The notes below the pieces were generated by a model, which saw only the letters and a program-made list of their open reading frames with translations, was not told the origin of the DNA and made no database searches. Both the position numbers and the translations under genes were made by a program. A DNA stretch of 64,000 bases from JAPOXR01 sp965199765 (GTDB lineage Bacteria > Pseudomonadota > Alphaproteobacteria > Rhodobacterales > Rhodobacteraceae): contig CBDATC010000001.1 of NCBI GenBank assembly GCA_965199765.1, forward strand, positions 868,001-932,000. Direction: 5' to 3'. Below, in pieces: positions 27,418 to 36,434 of the stretch (the first letter of the stretch is position 1; each line of letters opens with the position of its first letter).

Positions 27418-27927
27418 GCTGGATCTGTCCAGGTCGGCGAGGCCGACATGCCGCAGGCCGCATTTCCGCACGGCGTTCCGGCGGCGTTGAAATGGCAGGG
27501 CAGAGACTGCGTTGCCAAAGAGGGGCAAGAGGCCATGGCGGGCATGTTCACCGAGCCCGGTGTTTTTGAGCATGCGGTGCTGTGCGCGGATGAAGCGTTT
27601 AAACTGGAACCCGAACATCTTCTGGAGACGATGGCAGGCAGAGAAAGGAAACAAGTGATGGGAACGCTTATGGAATTCTTCGAGCGGAAGGCGCAGGAGC
27701 AATTTTACGAAATGGGCAAAGCCGAGGGAAGAGCCGAAGGAAGGGCCGAAGGTATGGTGGACTTGGTGTCCGACTTTCTGCGCCGCCGTTTCGGAAAGCT
27801 GCCCGATTGGGCGCGCGAGCGGCTACAGGCCGCCGACAGCGCTGCTCTGAAACAGATCCATGCTGCGGCGATTACCGCTAACAGCCTGGAATCCGCCTTT
27901 GCATCAGTGCCGGACAATTCCTCCTGA
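27418..27927 (+). pseudogene. Partial rpn copy C: C-terminal half only, open frame
   Basis: This is a third partial copy without the nuclease domain. The frame is open from GTG 27400 to 27927 (175 residues) and has no stop like that in copy B. The internal ATG 27658, again behind AAAGGAAA, would give an 89-residue RpnS-like protein with three KAEG-type units (KAEG, RAEG, RAEG). Homology to the other copies fades about 10 bp after the stop codon. Confidence 0.7.
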
Positions 27928-28234
27928 CCGAATTCCCGACTGCAGAGCCAAACTACCGGAAAGAGTTTCGCAGACACACCGCTGCAGCGTGTTGGCAATG
28001 CCTCCGCAAATCCATAGACCGGTGCAATTTCACTGCGCCAATCAGCTGCTGTGGACAGCTCCAGTACAGCCGACCAGCCAACAGAAAGTTTCTGCGCACG
28101 GTATTGGTTGCCGAAACCACCCTACTAATGTTGCTTGAAGCCGGCACGCAATGAAGCCAAAAGGCACTCTGCGAGAGGCTCTCGCCAATCGCGGAACAAC
28201 ATTGCAAAATTGAATCTGATAAGAAATTTGTCAA
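27928..28234. other. Intergenic region without a recognised feature
   Basis: This is 307 bp between the last rpn copy and the SbcD-like gene. No coding frame, hairpin with U-tract or convincing promoter was found by eye; the last 40 bp are AT-rich and may hold the promoter of the next operon. Confidence 0.4.
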
Positions 28235-29470
28235 ATGGTCAAGTTGATCCACACAGCTGACGTGCACCTCGACTCTCCTCTTCGGTCTTTGGCCCTGCGG
28301 AACGAGTCATTGAGCCGCCAGGTCAGAGCTGCCAGCAGAAGCAGTTTTCGGCACATCATTGATCTGGCCATCGAGCATGAAGTCGCAGCATTGCTGATCT
28401 GCGGTGACCTGTTTGACGGCAACGAGAGAAGCGCCAAAACCGCGGCATTCCTAACCGCTCAACTTGACCGATTGAACAATCGTGCAATCAAAGTCTTCTA
28501 TATCAAGGGAAATCATGATGCAGAAAACCCAATCACGCGCGGCATGGACTTTCCAAGCAATATGCACGTGTTTGGCGCACGCGGCGGAAAAGTGGAAATC
28601 AATGAAATCGGAGTATGCGTGCATGGCGTCAGCTTCGGCAGCAAACATGCCCCGGAAAGTTTGCTGCCAAAATTTGGCAACCCTGCGGCAGGAATGATCA
28701 ATATCGGGATGCTGCATTCTTCACTGGCCGGTTCAGCCCATCACAATATCTACGCCCCCTGCACTTTGCGTGAGCTCTCAGACATTGGATTTGATTACTG
28801 GGCACTCGGTCATATCCACGCCCGCCAAATTTACTCACAAGATCCATGGATTGTCATGCCGGGCATTCCACAAGGCAGGGATGCCGGAGAGTCCGGGCCG
28901 AAATCCGCAACTTTGATCAACATAGAAGATCAAACGATCTCAATTTCAGAACTCTCAACTTCGGAAGTCGAGTTCGGACAGCTTGAAATCAATGCAACCG
29001 GCCTTGAAGAACCCGAAGATCTGCGGAAGCAAATCTCCGCTGAGTTTGCGGAAAGAGCGTCCTCATTGCAGTCGCCGCGGGCGTTTCTGACGGTACATCT
29101 GAAGGGCACATCAAACCTTGCTTGGCAAGTGCTTCGCGATCAAGACATCTGGAGCGAATTCATCCGCGAAATCGCCGAGGAAACCGAACGCCTGTGGATC
29201 GACAAACTGAAATTTGAACTGACGTCGGACAAAAGTGAGTCTCGGTCCGATGCTTCTGCGGAACTTCTGCGAATTATGGATGAGCTTTGCGCAAACCCAA
29301 ACTTTAGAACGTCCTTTCTTGCCGAAGCCGAAGAACTGATAAGCCGGCTTCCCGGTCCATGCCGTGAGGCGCTCGCACCAAACCCCAAGGAACTTGACAG
29401 TCTGGTCGAGAGACTTGCACATGCTGGCAAAGACCGGATGGCCGCACTTTTGAGCGATTCTCAAACTTGA
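28235..29470 (+). CDS. SbcD/YhaO-family DNA repair exonuclease
   Basis: The 411-residue metallophosphoesterase carries the five Mre11-type motifs: I LIHTADVHLDSPL, II LLICGDLFDGN, III YIKGNHDAEN, IV MLHSSLAG, V WALGHIHARQI. It is the nuclease half of a two-gene SbcCD/Mre11-Rad50-like complex that trims DNA ends and hairpins. The pairing with the next gene and its length match YhaO of Firmicutes and Proteobacteria rather than canonical SbcD. Its stop overlaps the next start. Confidence 0.88.
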   Translation: MVKLIHTADVHLDSPLRSLALRNESLSRQVRAASRSSFRHIIDLAIEHEVAALLICGDLFDGNERSAKTAAFLTAQLDRLNNRAIKVFYIKGNHDAENPITRGMDFPSNMHVFGARGGKVEINEIGVCVHGVSFGSKHAPESLLPKFGNPAAGMINIGMLHSSLAGSAHHNIYAPCTLRELSDIGFDYWALGHIHARQIYSQDPWIVMPGIPQGRDAGESGPKSATLINIEDQTISISELSTSEVEFGQLEINATGLEEPEDLRKQISAEFAERASSLQSPRAFLTVHLKGTSNLAWQVLRDQDIWSEFIREIAEETERLWIDKLKFELTSDKSESRSDASAELLRIMDELCANPNFRTSFLAEAEELISRLPGPCREALAPNPKELDSLVERLAHAGKDRMAALLSDSQT

Positions 29471-32400
29471 TGCGATTGCAGAGCCTTAACCTCAGACTCT
29501 TTGGTCACTTCACCAATAAGAGTTTTGACTTCGGGACAAAACCCGACAACAGATCAGATTTTCACCTGATCCACGGGCTGAATGAATCGGGTAAGACTAC
29601 AATGATTGAGGCCTACATTCGCCTGTTATACGGCTTCCCTCATCGCGAACCCTACGATTTTCTGCACAAACGCTCTGACTTGCGGATTTCGGCTGTTTTG
29701 GAAATCAATGGAAACGAGAATTTCTTCGGGCGGCACCCAACCCGATCCAACTCGTTGGTCAACAATCTCGGCAAACCGGTTTCAGAGACAGTCCTGTCCG
29801 GTGCGCTCGCGGGTTTGGCAATTGATGACTATCGTAAACTGTTTTGTCTAAATGACGAAACAATTGAAAAAGGCGGCGACGAGATTGCCGCTAGCAAAGG
29901 CGCGATCGGCCATCTGCTTTATTCCGCTGTCTCCGGGATCAGCGGACTATCCGAAATCCTTGCCGATGTCGAAAACACAACCGGAGAATTATACAAAAAA
30001 CGAGGTCAAAAAACTAAGTTTGCTGAAAGCAAACGAACATATGATGCTGTTCTGAAAGATATCAAACTCAAGGATGTCACCGCTCACGCCTACAATGAAC
30101 TGAAATCGGCGCTTGAAAGAGCCGAAGCCGCAGAAAGAGCCGCCTTCACCAAACGCAAGGAAAAGCTAATCAAGAAATCTCTGCTGGAGGCGGAGATGCA
30201 CGCTTTGCCGCTTCTGAAGCAGCTGGAATCCATCGAAAAACAGTTGGCGGGGACCAGTTATTACCCGAATTGGCTGGGTGTCGACGACGATGAGCTTGCG
30301 CACCTTGAAACACAGCAAACAAAACATCAGTCGGCGCGGGACCAGTTACAGCAAAGAATCATGGATATCGAAGGGGCAATCGAAGCCATCAATTTTGATT
30401 ACAACAATTTGGGTCTGCTGAATAAATTGAAGGATGTTGACGAACTGCGCAGTCGTTACAGGACGGCTGTTCTCGATCTGCCGAAGCGACAAGCGGAACG
30501 GGAGCAAATTCTGGCTGTCATGCGCGAAGCCGCTTCAACTCTCGGTCTTCCAGCCCAAGAAGATGCTCGTAAAATCGTACTTGATCCCGTCCAATTGGCA
30601 AAATTCGAACAATGCTGGACGAGTGTGCAAAACAAGCAAATGAAGGAACAGAGCAAGCTCAACGAAATCGACGATTTGGAAGCAAAGATATTGGAATCCG
30701 AGAATGAGCTTGCCGAACTTGCCGCAAAAGCACCGATCGGCCGAGAGCTTGCCGAATTGTTTGCCTCGCAGGACGTAGACAGCATTTCACATGATCATGA
30801 TCTTGCCAGAAGGGAACTGGAGTCTGCCAAACAAAAGCTGGCGTCCGAACTCTTGGACCTAACGGCAAGGACTCTCAAATTCACAGAACCGCCAATGACT
30901 TGCATGACCGCCATCGAAGCGGACTCCCTGTATGAACAACTGCAGGCAATCGAACACAAATTGGACGTCCGCTCCGAAAAACTCAACGATCACCAAACCA
31001 AACTGAGAGTTTCGAGCAGGACACTAAAGCGCTTGTATTCCCAGCCAGGGCTGATTTCTGATTCTGCCGCCGAACGCGTGCGCAATGAAAGAAACCGGCT
31101 TTGGGAAGCGCATATCTCGGAATTTTCAGACGAATCTGCCAGCGCATTCGAGGCAGCGATGCATCGCACGGATGAAGTAGCCGACCAACGTATTCTCCAA
31201 GCAACCGAGCTTGGTCAAATCAGGCAGATCGAAAACGAATTGGAGGAAATGGAAGAAAACGCTGAAGCTGTGTCGAAGGAGAAAGACGGCTTAGAACAGC
31301 AAGCTAAAGGCTTGCGCGACCGTTCAAACAAAGTCTCGACCGATCTCGGATTCGATCCACCGCTTGAACCAAAAGCGCTTGCAAAATGGCTATCCAAACT
31401 TGAATCCGCCCGCAGCACCGACAACCATTTGACCGCCCTTCGAAAAACGCACGCGGAAACACTGGCGCGCGGTCAGAACCTGCTTCATGATCTCTCGAAG
31501 CTCGGAGTCTCTTCCTACAAGCATGCATACCTCCGCGAAGCCGTAAAACAAGCCACTGAAATGGTGAAAATATTTCGATCCTTTCAACAAGCCTATGAAA
31601 ACAAGCAAACCAGCGTCCAATCACTCATGGGCCACTTGCGCACACATAAGTCCCAACTTGAGAAACTCATTTCTGAACGCGCTCATGCCGAAGCTGAGCT
31701 CGCTGAACTCGCTGAACAGCTCCTGCCCCAAATTGATTGCACGGCTATGAACGATGCTTCGATTCGAATTCTGCACAAACTGCGGGAGCAAAGCGAGAAG
31801 CTTGCGGATTTTGAACATAGAACCGATTCGATGAAAGGTGACATGAAACGGTTCACAGAAGCGATTCATATTCTTGCGGAAAGCTCCGGTGTTGCAACGA
31901 ATGAGACGCCGTTGGAAGTTTTTGACCGGCTGCACAGCATTGCCGAAAGCGCAAATGAAGCAAACAAGAACCTTGACCGGCTTTGTCGGGACCTGAAGAC
32001 GAAAAGGGAAGCCTTTATTGAAGCCTGCGAAGAACTGCACCACATTGATGCACGAACCGCCGAAATCGCCGCCCAATTCAACACGAAGGTTCCGAAATCA
32101 AGCCTTCGGGAACTTCGACACAGTGTGGCCCGCGCCCAGGAAATCATCGAAAAGCGGAAAATCCTCGCGGAACTGGAGGAAGACATCGTCGCATCATTGT
32201 CCGTATCTGACATCAATGAAGCCCGGCAGCGAGTCAGTGGACTGGAGATCGATGAAATCCGATCAAACCTTGAAGCGGCAAAGCAGGACGCGGATCTTGC
32301 CGAAAATGAATATTTTGAGTCTGTTAATAGCCGAGCGGCCGCCCAAAAGAATCTACATGCCGTTGCCGGTGATGATGATGTCGCCACGCTGGTCGAACGG

Positions 32401-32913
32401 CGAAAAACGCTCGAACTGGAAATGCAGGACATTGCCCTGACCTATCTTGAACTGCATCTTGGGCGAAGTTTGGCGGAAGCTGCACTGCGTAAATATCGTG
32501 AAGTTCACAGAAGCGATATGCTGCGAGCGACAGAAGATGCATTTTTGGAATTGACCAATGGTGCATACTCATCACTTCAGCCCGAAGCCGATGGCAAGAG
32601 CGAGGTGCTGTTTGCCCTTGATCCATCAGGACGCTCAAAACGGGTTCACGCTTTATCGAAAGGCACTCGTTTCCAACTGTATCTTGCGCTCCGGGCTGCG
32701 GCTTACGAACAGTTTGCAGCCTCTGGAACAATCCTTCCATTCTTCTGTGATGACATATTTGAGACTTTCGACGAAGAAAGAACCCGATCCGCCTGTCGCT
32801 TGATGAGCCGGATCGGAAGAACGGGACAAGCCATATATCTTACGCATCACAAACACGTAGCGGAATTGGCACGCGAAGTCTGCGGCCAAGATGTTCGAAT
32901 CTACGAACTTTGA
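29470..32913 (+). CDS. SbcC/YhaN-family SMC-like ATPase
   Basis: The 1147-residue ATPase starts at ATG 29470 (TGATG overlap). Walker A is GLNESGKTT at about residues 36-44, where Rad50 proteins have NGxGKS/T. Very long coiled-coil arms span about residues 180-1000. The C-terminal head has the LSKGTRFQLYLALR signature and Walker B ILPFFCDDIFETFD. It is the Rad50-like partner of the upstream YhaO-type nuclease, acting in end-processing repair. No CxxC zinc hook is seen in the coil, as in YhaN. Confidence 0.88.
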   Translation: MRLQSLNLRLFGHFTNKSFDFGTKPDNRSDFHLIHGLNESGKTTMIEAYIRLLYGFPHREPYDFLHKRSDLRISAVLEINGNENFFGRHPTRSNSLVNNLGKPVSETVLSGALAGLAIDDYRKLFCLNDETIEKGGDEIAASKGAIGHLLYSAVSGISGLSEILADVENTTGELYKKRGQKTKFAESKRTYDAVLKDIKLKDVTAHAYNELKSALERAEAAERAAFTKRKEKLIKKSLLEAEMHALPLLKQLESIEKQLAGTSYYPNWLGVDDDELAHLETQQTKHQSARDQLQQRIMDIEGAIEAINFDYNNLGLLNKLKDVDELRSRYRTAVLDLPKRQAEREQILAVMREAASTLGLPAQEDARKIVLDPVQLAKFEQCWTSVQNKQMKEQSKLNEIDDLEAKILESENELAELAAKAPIGRELAELFASQDVDSISHDHDLARRELESAKQKLASELLDLTARTLKFTEPPMTCMTAIEADSLYEQLQAIEHKLDVRSEKLNDHQTKLRVSSRTLKRLYSQPGLISDSAAERVRNERNRLWEAHISEFSDESASAFEAAMHRTDEVADQRILQATELGQIRQIENELEEMEENAEAVSKEKDGLEQQAKGLRDRSNKVSTDLGFDPPLEPKALAKWLSKLESARSTDNHLTALRKTHAETLARGQNLLHDLSKLGVSSYKHAYLREAVKQATEMVKIFRSFQQAYENKQTSVQSLMGHLRTHKSQLEKLISERAHAEAELAELAEQLLPQIDCTAMNDASIRILHKLREQSEKLADFEHRTDSMKGDMKRFTEAIHILAESSGVATNETPLEVFDRLHSIAESANEANKNLDRLCRDLKTKREAFIEACEELHHIDARTAEIAAQFNTKVPKSSLRELRHSVARAQEIIEKRKILAELEEDIVASLSVSDINEARQRVSGLEIDEIRSNLEAAKQDADLAENEYFESVNSRAAAQKNLHAVAGDDDVATLVERRKTLELEMQDIALTYLELHLGRSLAEAALRKYREVHRSDMLRATEDAFLELTNGAYSSLQPEADGKSEVLFALDPSGRSKRVHALSKGTRFQLYLALRAAAYEQFAASGTILPFFCDDIFETFDEERTRSACRLMSRIGRTGQAIYLTHHKHVAELAREVCGQDVRIYEL

Positions 32914-33010
32914 CACGAAGCGCCGAAAAACAAACTGCCCGGACAGGCTAACAATGATTCAAACCGCTGCGGCTAAGCATCGGTTTACGTTCTGGTCAAT
33001 CTACCTGAAA

Positions 33011-33541
33011 TCAGTTTCGCAGACGACGTGCCAAAACTACCGCGTCGCGGTAGTCCAAGCCTTCGGTAACAAACTGTGCTGGAAGACGATGCCTGTTTGG
33101 CTCATAATCTTCGAAACCTGCCTTTTTGTAAGCTGACACTGCCCTTTCGTTGCGCGCTGACGGACGGATGACCAAAGCATGGGCAAGTTTCTGGCGTTCC
33201 AATTGATCACAGACTTCTCTGAGAGCCCTCGAGCCGAGGCCGCGCCCCCAATTCCGGCGGCTCCCGATCCAAAGATCAAGCTCTGCAACACCATCTTGAA
33301 TCCAATAGTGAATGACGCCAACCTCTTCGCCGTTCTGAACAATTATGAAAATTCGAAAATCCCCATCCGCTTCGAATGCTGCTTCATCGTAGTCAGCGCA
33401 GAATTCGGCATAGCTGGGGATTGGATGATCCGAGAAGACAGGCGGTCCCATCATTTCAGCTGTAGCGTCCGATTCCGCCAGCCATGCATAGACTCGTCGG
33501 CGATCTTCAATCGTTGCTGGCCTTAACCGAAAGCCGGTCAT
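33011..33541 (-). CDS. GNAT-family N-acetyltransferase (aminoglycoside 6'-acetyltransferase-like)
   Basis: The 176-residue protein starts at ATG 33541, six nt after a GAAGGA ribosome site. It has the GNAT fold: TGFRLRPATIEDRRRVYAWL, then the acetyl-CoA-binding RRNWGRGLGSRALREV and AVSAYKKAGFEDYE. The layout resembles AAC(6')-like proteins, which acetylate aminoglycosides, but many relatives act on other amines. It is an isolated gene divergent from gyrB. Confidence 0.82.
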   Translation of the reverse strand: MTGFRLRPATIEDRRRVYAWLAESDATAEMMGPPVFSDHPIPSYAEFCADYDEAAFEADGDFRIFIIVQNGEEVGVIHYWIQDGVAELDLWIGSRRNWGRGLGSRALREVCDQLERQKLAHALVIRPSARNERAVSAYKKAGFEDYEPNRHRLPAQFVTEGLDYRDAVVLARRLRN

Positions 33542-33588
33542 GTTGTTTTCCTTCGCCACCTCTGTGCTGTGTTTTGCATACAGTCACT

Positions 33589-33604
33589 GTTGGAAGTTTC
33601 CAAC
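33589..33604. promoter_or_regulatory. Inverted repeat between GNAT gene and gyrB
   Basis: GTTGGAA and TTCCAAC are perfect 7-bp arms with a 2-bp spacer, 42 bp before the gyrB start. It is the best operator-like site in the 104-bp divergent gap; no regulator can be named. Confidence 0.35.
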
Positions 33605-33645
33605 CAATAGAATATTAGGATCGGTCAACTAACGAGGGCAAGATT

Positions 33646-36063
33646 TTGAACGATAACAACGGAACCGCGCAAGACTATGACGCGGATTCAATTAGGGTCC
33701 TGAAGGGGCTTGAGGCCGTTCGCAAACGGCCCGGCATGTATATCGGCGATACCGACGACGGATCTGGCCTTCACCATATGGTTTATGAGGTTGTCGACAA
33801 TGGAATTGACGAAGCCTTGGCTGGATTCGCGTCGCGCGTCGATGTCACAATCCATGCCGATGAAAGCATCTCGGTGATCGACGACGGTCGCGGAATTCCA
33901 GTCGACGTGCACGCTGAAGAAGGCATCTCGGCAGCAGAAGTCATCATGACTCAACTGCATGCCGGAGGAAAATTCGATTCGAACAGCTATAAAGTTTCGG
34001 GCGGTCTTCACGGCGTCGGAGTTTCCGTCGTTAACGCGCTGTCCGATTGGCTGGAGTTGCGCATCTGGCGGGATGGCTTTAAGCATTTCGCTCGATTCGA
34101 AAACGGTGAAACCACACAGCCGCTGAGGTCTGACGGCGAAGCGGACGGAAAAACCGGAACCTCCGTCCGCTTCCTCGCGTCAACCGATACATTCAGCGAC
34201 CGCGCATACTCATTCAGCAAAATCAGACAGCGGCTGCGAGAGCTCTCATTTCTGAATTCAGGCTTGCAAATCACGATTCGCGACGAGCGTCCGGTCGAGC
34301 ACCTTGAAGCAAGCTACCGGTCGGAAGGCGGGGTGCGTGAATATGTCGCTTACCTCGACCGTTCCAGGAAACCGCTCCTCAACGAACCGATCTATGCGTC
34401 CGGTGAACGCGAAGGCGTGGTAGTCGAAGCGGCCCTGTGGTGGAATGACGGTTTCACCGAATTGGTGCTCCCCTTCACCAACAATATCCCGCAGCATGAC
34501 GGCGGGACGCATTTGGCAGGATTTCGGGCCGCTCTCACCCGCACTGTCAACAACTATGCGAATTCATCGGGAATCATGAAGAAGCACAAAGTCTCTCTAA
34601 CCGGAGACGATGCTCGGGAAGGGTTGACATGCGTCTTGTCCGTTAAGGCCGCGGATCCGAAGTTTTCGTCACAGACAAAAGATAAGCTGGTTTCATCCGA
34701 TGTGCGGCCTGCCGTCGAATCCCTCGTGGCTGAACGGCTGGCGGAGTGGTTCGAAGAAAATCCTCAGGAAGCAAAAGAGATCCTCGGCAAGGTTATCCAA
34801 GCCGCGGTTGCCCGGGAGGCGGCGCGGAAAGTCAGAGAACTAACACGCAAGAAGTCCCAGCTTGATATTGCTTCGCTTCCCGGAAAACTCGCCGACTGCC
34901 AGGAGCGGAATCCGGCGCTTTCGGAACTCTTCATAGTCGAAGGAGATTCGGCAGGCGGCTCGGCCAAACAAGGACGCGCCCGCTCCAACCAGGCTGTGCT
35001 TCCTCTGCGTGGAAAGATTCTCAATGTCGAACGCGCACGGGCCGAGAAAATGCTGTCATCGGAACAGGTCGGCACACTGATAACGGCACTCGGCACAGGC
35101 ATTGGACATGACGATTTCAATATCGATAACCTGCGCTATCACAAAGTTATCATCATGACCGACGCCGATGTGGACGGTGCGCATATTCGAACACTTCTTC
35201 TGACGTTTTTTTTCCGACAGATGCCGCAGCTCATTGAACATGGCCATCTATTCATTGCTCAACCGCCGCTGTACCGCGTTGATCGCGGTCGTTCCAAGGT
35301 CTATCTCAAAGACCAAGAGGCTCTGGACAGCTTTCTCATCACACAGGGAATCGAAGACGCTATCCTACATGTCGGAGATGGCGAGTCGCTGGTCGGTCGA
35401 GATTTGATGCGCGCCGTTGAGGAAGCCCGAATGGTGCAAACCATTCTGCGGGCGTTTCCGCAGCACTACTCACGGCCAATCCTAGAGCATACCGCAATCA
35501 CCGGCATCTTAACTCCCGGACAGATAGCCGCCGACCCGCAGGGCGCAGCCGACCGCGTGTCTGCTCGATTGAACATGGTTGCCAGCGAGTATGAGCGCGG
35601 TTGGCAGGGCCGACCATCCCAGGATCGCGGCTTGCGTTTCTTTCGAATTCTGCGCGGTGTCGAAGAAATACAATCGCTTGATGGAGCGGCTCTGCGATCA
35701 CAAGAGTGCCTAAAACTGTCCACGCTTTCCGACGCCTTAAACGCGGTTTACGGCGATACAGCGGTTTTTGAAAGAAAAACACGGCAGGTTTCCGTCAACA
35801 CACCGTCCGAACTGCTTGCAGTTGTGATGGAAGAAGGAGCCCGCGGCATGACACGGCAGCGCTACAAAGGTCTTGGGGAAATGAATCCGGATCAACTCTG
35901 GGAAACAACGCTCGATCCGGATGCCAGAACCTTGGTGCAAGTGCGCATTGAAGATGTGACAGAAGCGAATGACTTGTTTATCAAACTCATGGGAGACGAA
36001 GTCGAACCGCGGCGCGAGTTCATTGTCCGCAACGCTCTGAGCGTTGCCAATCTTGATCTCTAA
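33646..36063 (+). CDS. gyrB: DNA gyrase subunit B
   Basis: The 805-residue ATPase subunit of gyrase starts at TTG 33646 (leader GAGGGCAAGATT). Visible motifs are GHKL ATPase EVVDNGIDEALAG, DDGRGIPVDVH and GGLHGVGVSVVNALS, Toprim VEGDSAGGSAKQGRAR with DADVDGAHIRTLL, and the GyrB C-terminus RYKGLGEMNPDQLWETTLDP. Length and QGR-type Toprim favour GyrB over ParE. It stands alone, away from dnaA/recF. Confidence 0.95.
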   Translation: MNDNNGTAQDYDADSIRVLKGLEAVRKRPGMYIGDTDDGSGLHHMVYEVVDNGIDEALAGFASRVDVTIHADESISVIDDGRGIPVDVHAEEGISAAEVIMTQLHAGGKFDSNSYKVSGGLHGVGVSVVNALSDWLELRIWRDGFKHFARFENGETTQPLRSDGEADGKTGTSVRFLASTDTFSDRAYSFSKIRQRLRELSFLNSGLQITIRDERPVEHLEASYRSEGGVREYVAYLDRSRKPLLNEPIYASGEREGVVVEAALWWNDGFTELVLPFTNNIPQHDGGTHLAGFRAALTRTVNNYANSSGIMKKHKVSLTGDDAREGLTCVLSVKAADPKFSSQTKDKLVSSDVRPAVESLVAERLAEWFEENPQEAKEILGKVIQAAVAREAARKVRELTRKKSQLDIASLPGKLADCQERNPALSELFIVEGDSAGGSAKQGRARSNQAVLPLRGKILNVERARAEKMLSSEQVGTLITALGTGIGHDDFNIDNLRYHKVIIMTDADVDGAHIRTLLLTFFFRQMPQLIEHGHLFIAQPPLYRVDRGRSKVYLKDQEALDSFLITQGIEDAILHVGDGESLVGRDLMRAVEEARMVQTILRAFPQHYSRPILEHTAITGILTPGQIAADPQGAADRVSARLNMVASEYERGWQGRPSQDRGLRFFRILRGVEEIQSLDGAALRSQECLKLSTLSDALNAVYGDTAVFERKTRQVSVNTPSELLAVVMEEGARGMTRQRYKGLGEMNPDQLWETTLDPDARTLVQVRIEDVTEANDLFIKLMGDEVEPRREFIVRNALSVANLDL

Positions 36064-36102
36064 CAATCATCGATTCAACTCAGTGCGTGATCAGGGATTA
36101 GA

Positions 36103-36130
36103 GGGGGCGGGCAGTACCCGCCCCCAATTT
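36103..36130 (+). terminator. Rho-independent terminator of gyrB
   Basis: GGGGGCGGG and CCCGCCCCC form a perfect 9-bp GC stem around CAGTA and are followed by AATTT, 40 nt after the gyrB stop. The remaining 300 bp to the next gene hold no convincing gene. Confidence 0.8.
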
Positions 36131-36434
36131 ACCGCCAACAGGGAGGAGGAATTGGCGATAAGCAAGAGTCGTATTCAAGCCGCAGAGAAGTCAGCTTGGC
36201 TTCGCTTCAACCCAAATCTCGGGGAAGAGCCACTCGTATCTCGGACCAAAGATAAGGTGGGGCTATTGGAATTTCAAGATGCCCCCGCGACAAAATTGGA
36301 ATGTGCTGTCATACAGACAATCACCCACAGAATCTCATGGGATTTGAATTTGCCCCGCTCATGCAACATGCCTAACGGAATTTTTAGTACTGATGTGCGC
36401 AGCGCATCTGGCACAGCGGCATAATGGTGCTGAG

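Larger units (their letters stand above)
25569..27935 (+). repeat. Tandem repeat of the rpn 3' region, about 0.9 kb unit, 2.6 copies
   Basis: The rpn 3' third plus about 400 bp of downstream DNA (25569-26510) recurs at 26511-27417 and, without most of the flank, at 27418-27935. Offsets are 906 and 917 bp at the stop codon and 942 and 905 bp at the GAGGCCGA block; the difference is wholly the number of 12-bp KAEG-coding units. Copies differ by scattered single-base changes, so the duplication is not brand new. Confidence 0.9.

Noticed and set aside
28235..32913. SbcDC-like pair as part of a Rpn-linked defence system
   Set aside because: YhaO/YhaN-type repair pairs are common chromosomal genes; a 300-bp gap, a different GC content and no coupling separate them from the rpn locus.
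35203..35213. T8 run inside gyrB and similar A/T runs in rpiR-like and fdhD genes
   Set aside because: They lie in intact frames of housekeeping genes and A/T runs of this length are expected by chance, unlike the C9 tract.
36044..36424. 126-codon plus-strand frame between gyrB and soeA
   Set aside because: It runs through the gyrB terminator and has no ribosome site or recognisable sequence.
36064..36434. CRISPR-like or repeat content in longer gaps
   Set aside because: No regularly spaced repeats were found here or elsewhere in the window; the only tandem repeats are the rpn copies and the KAEG units.
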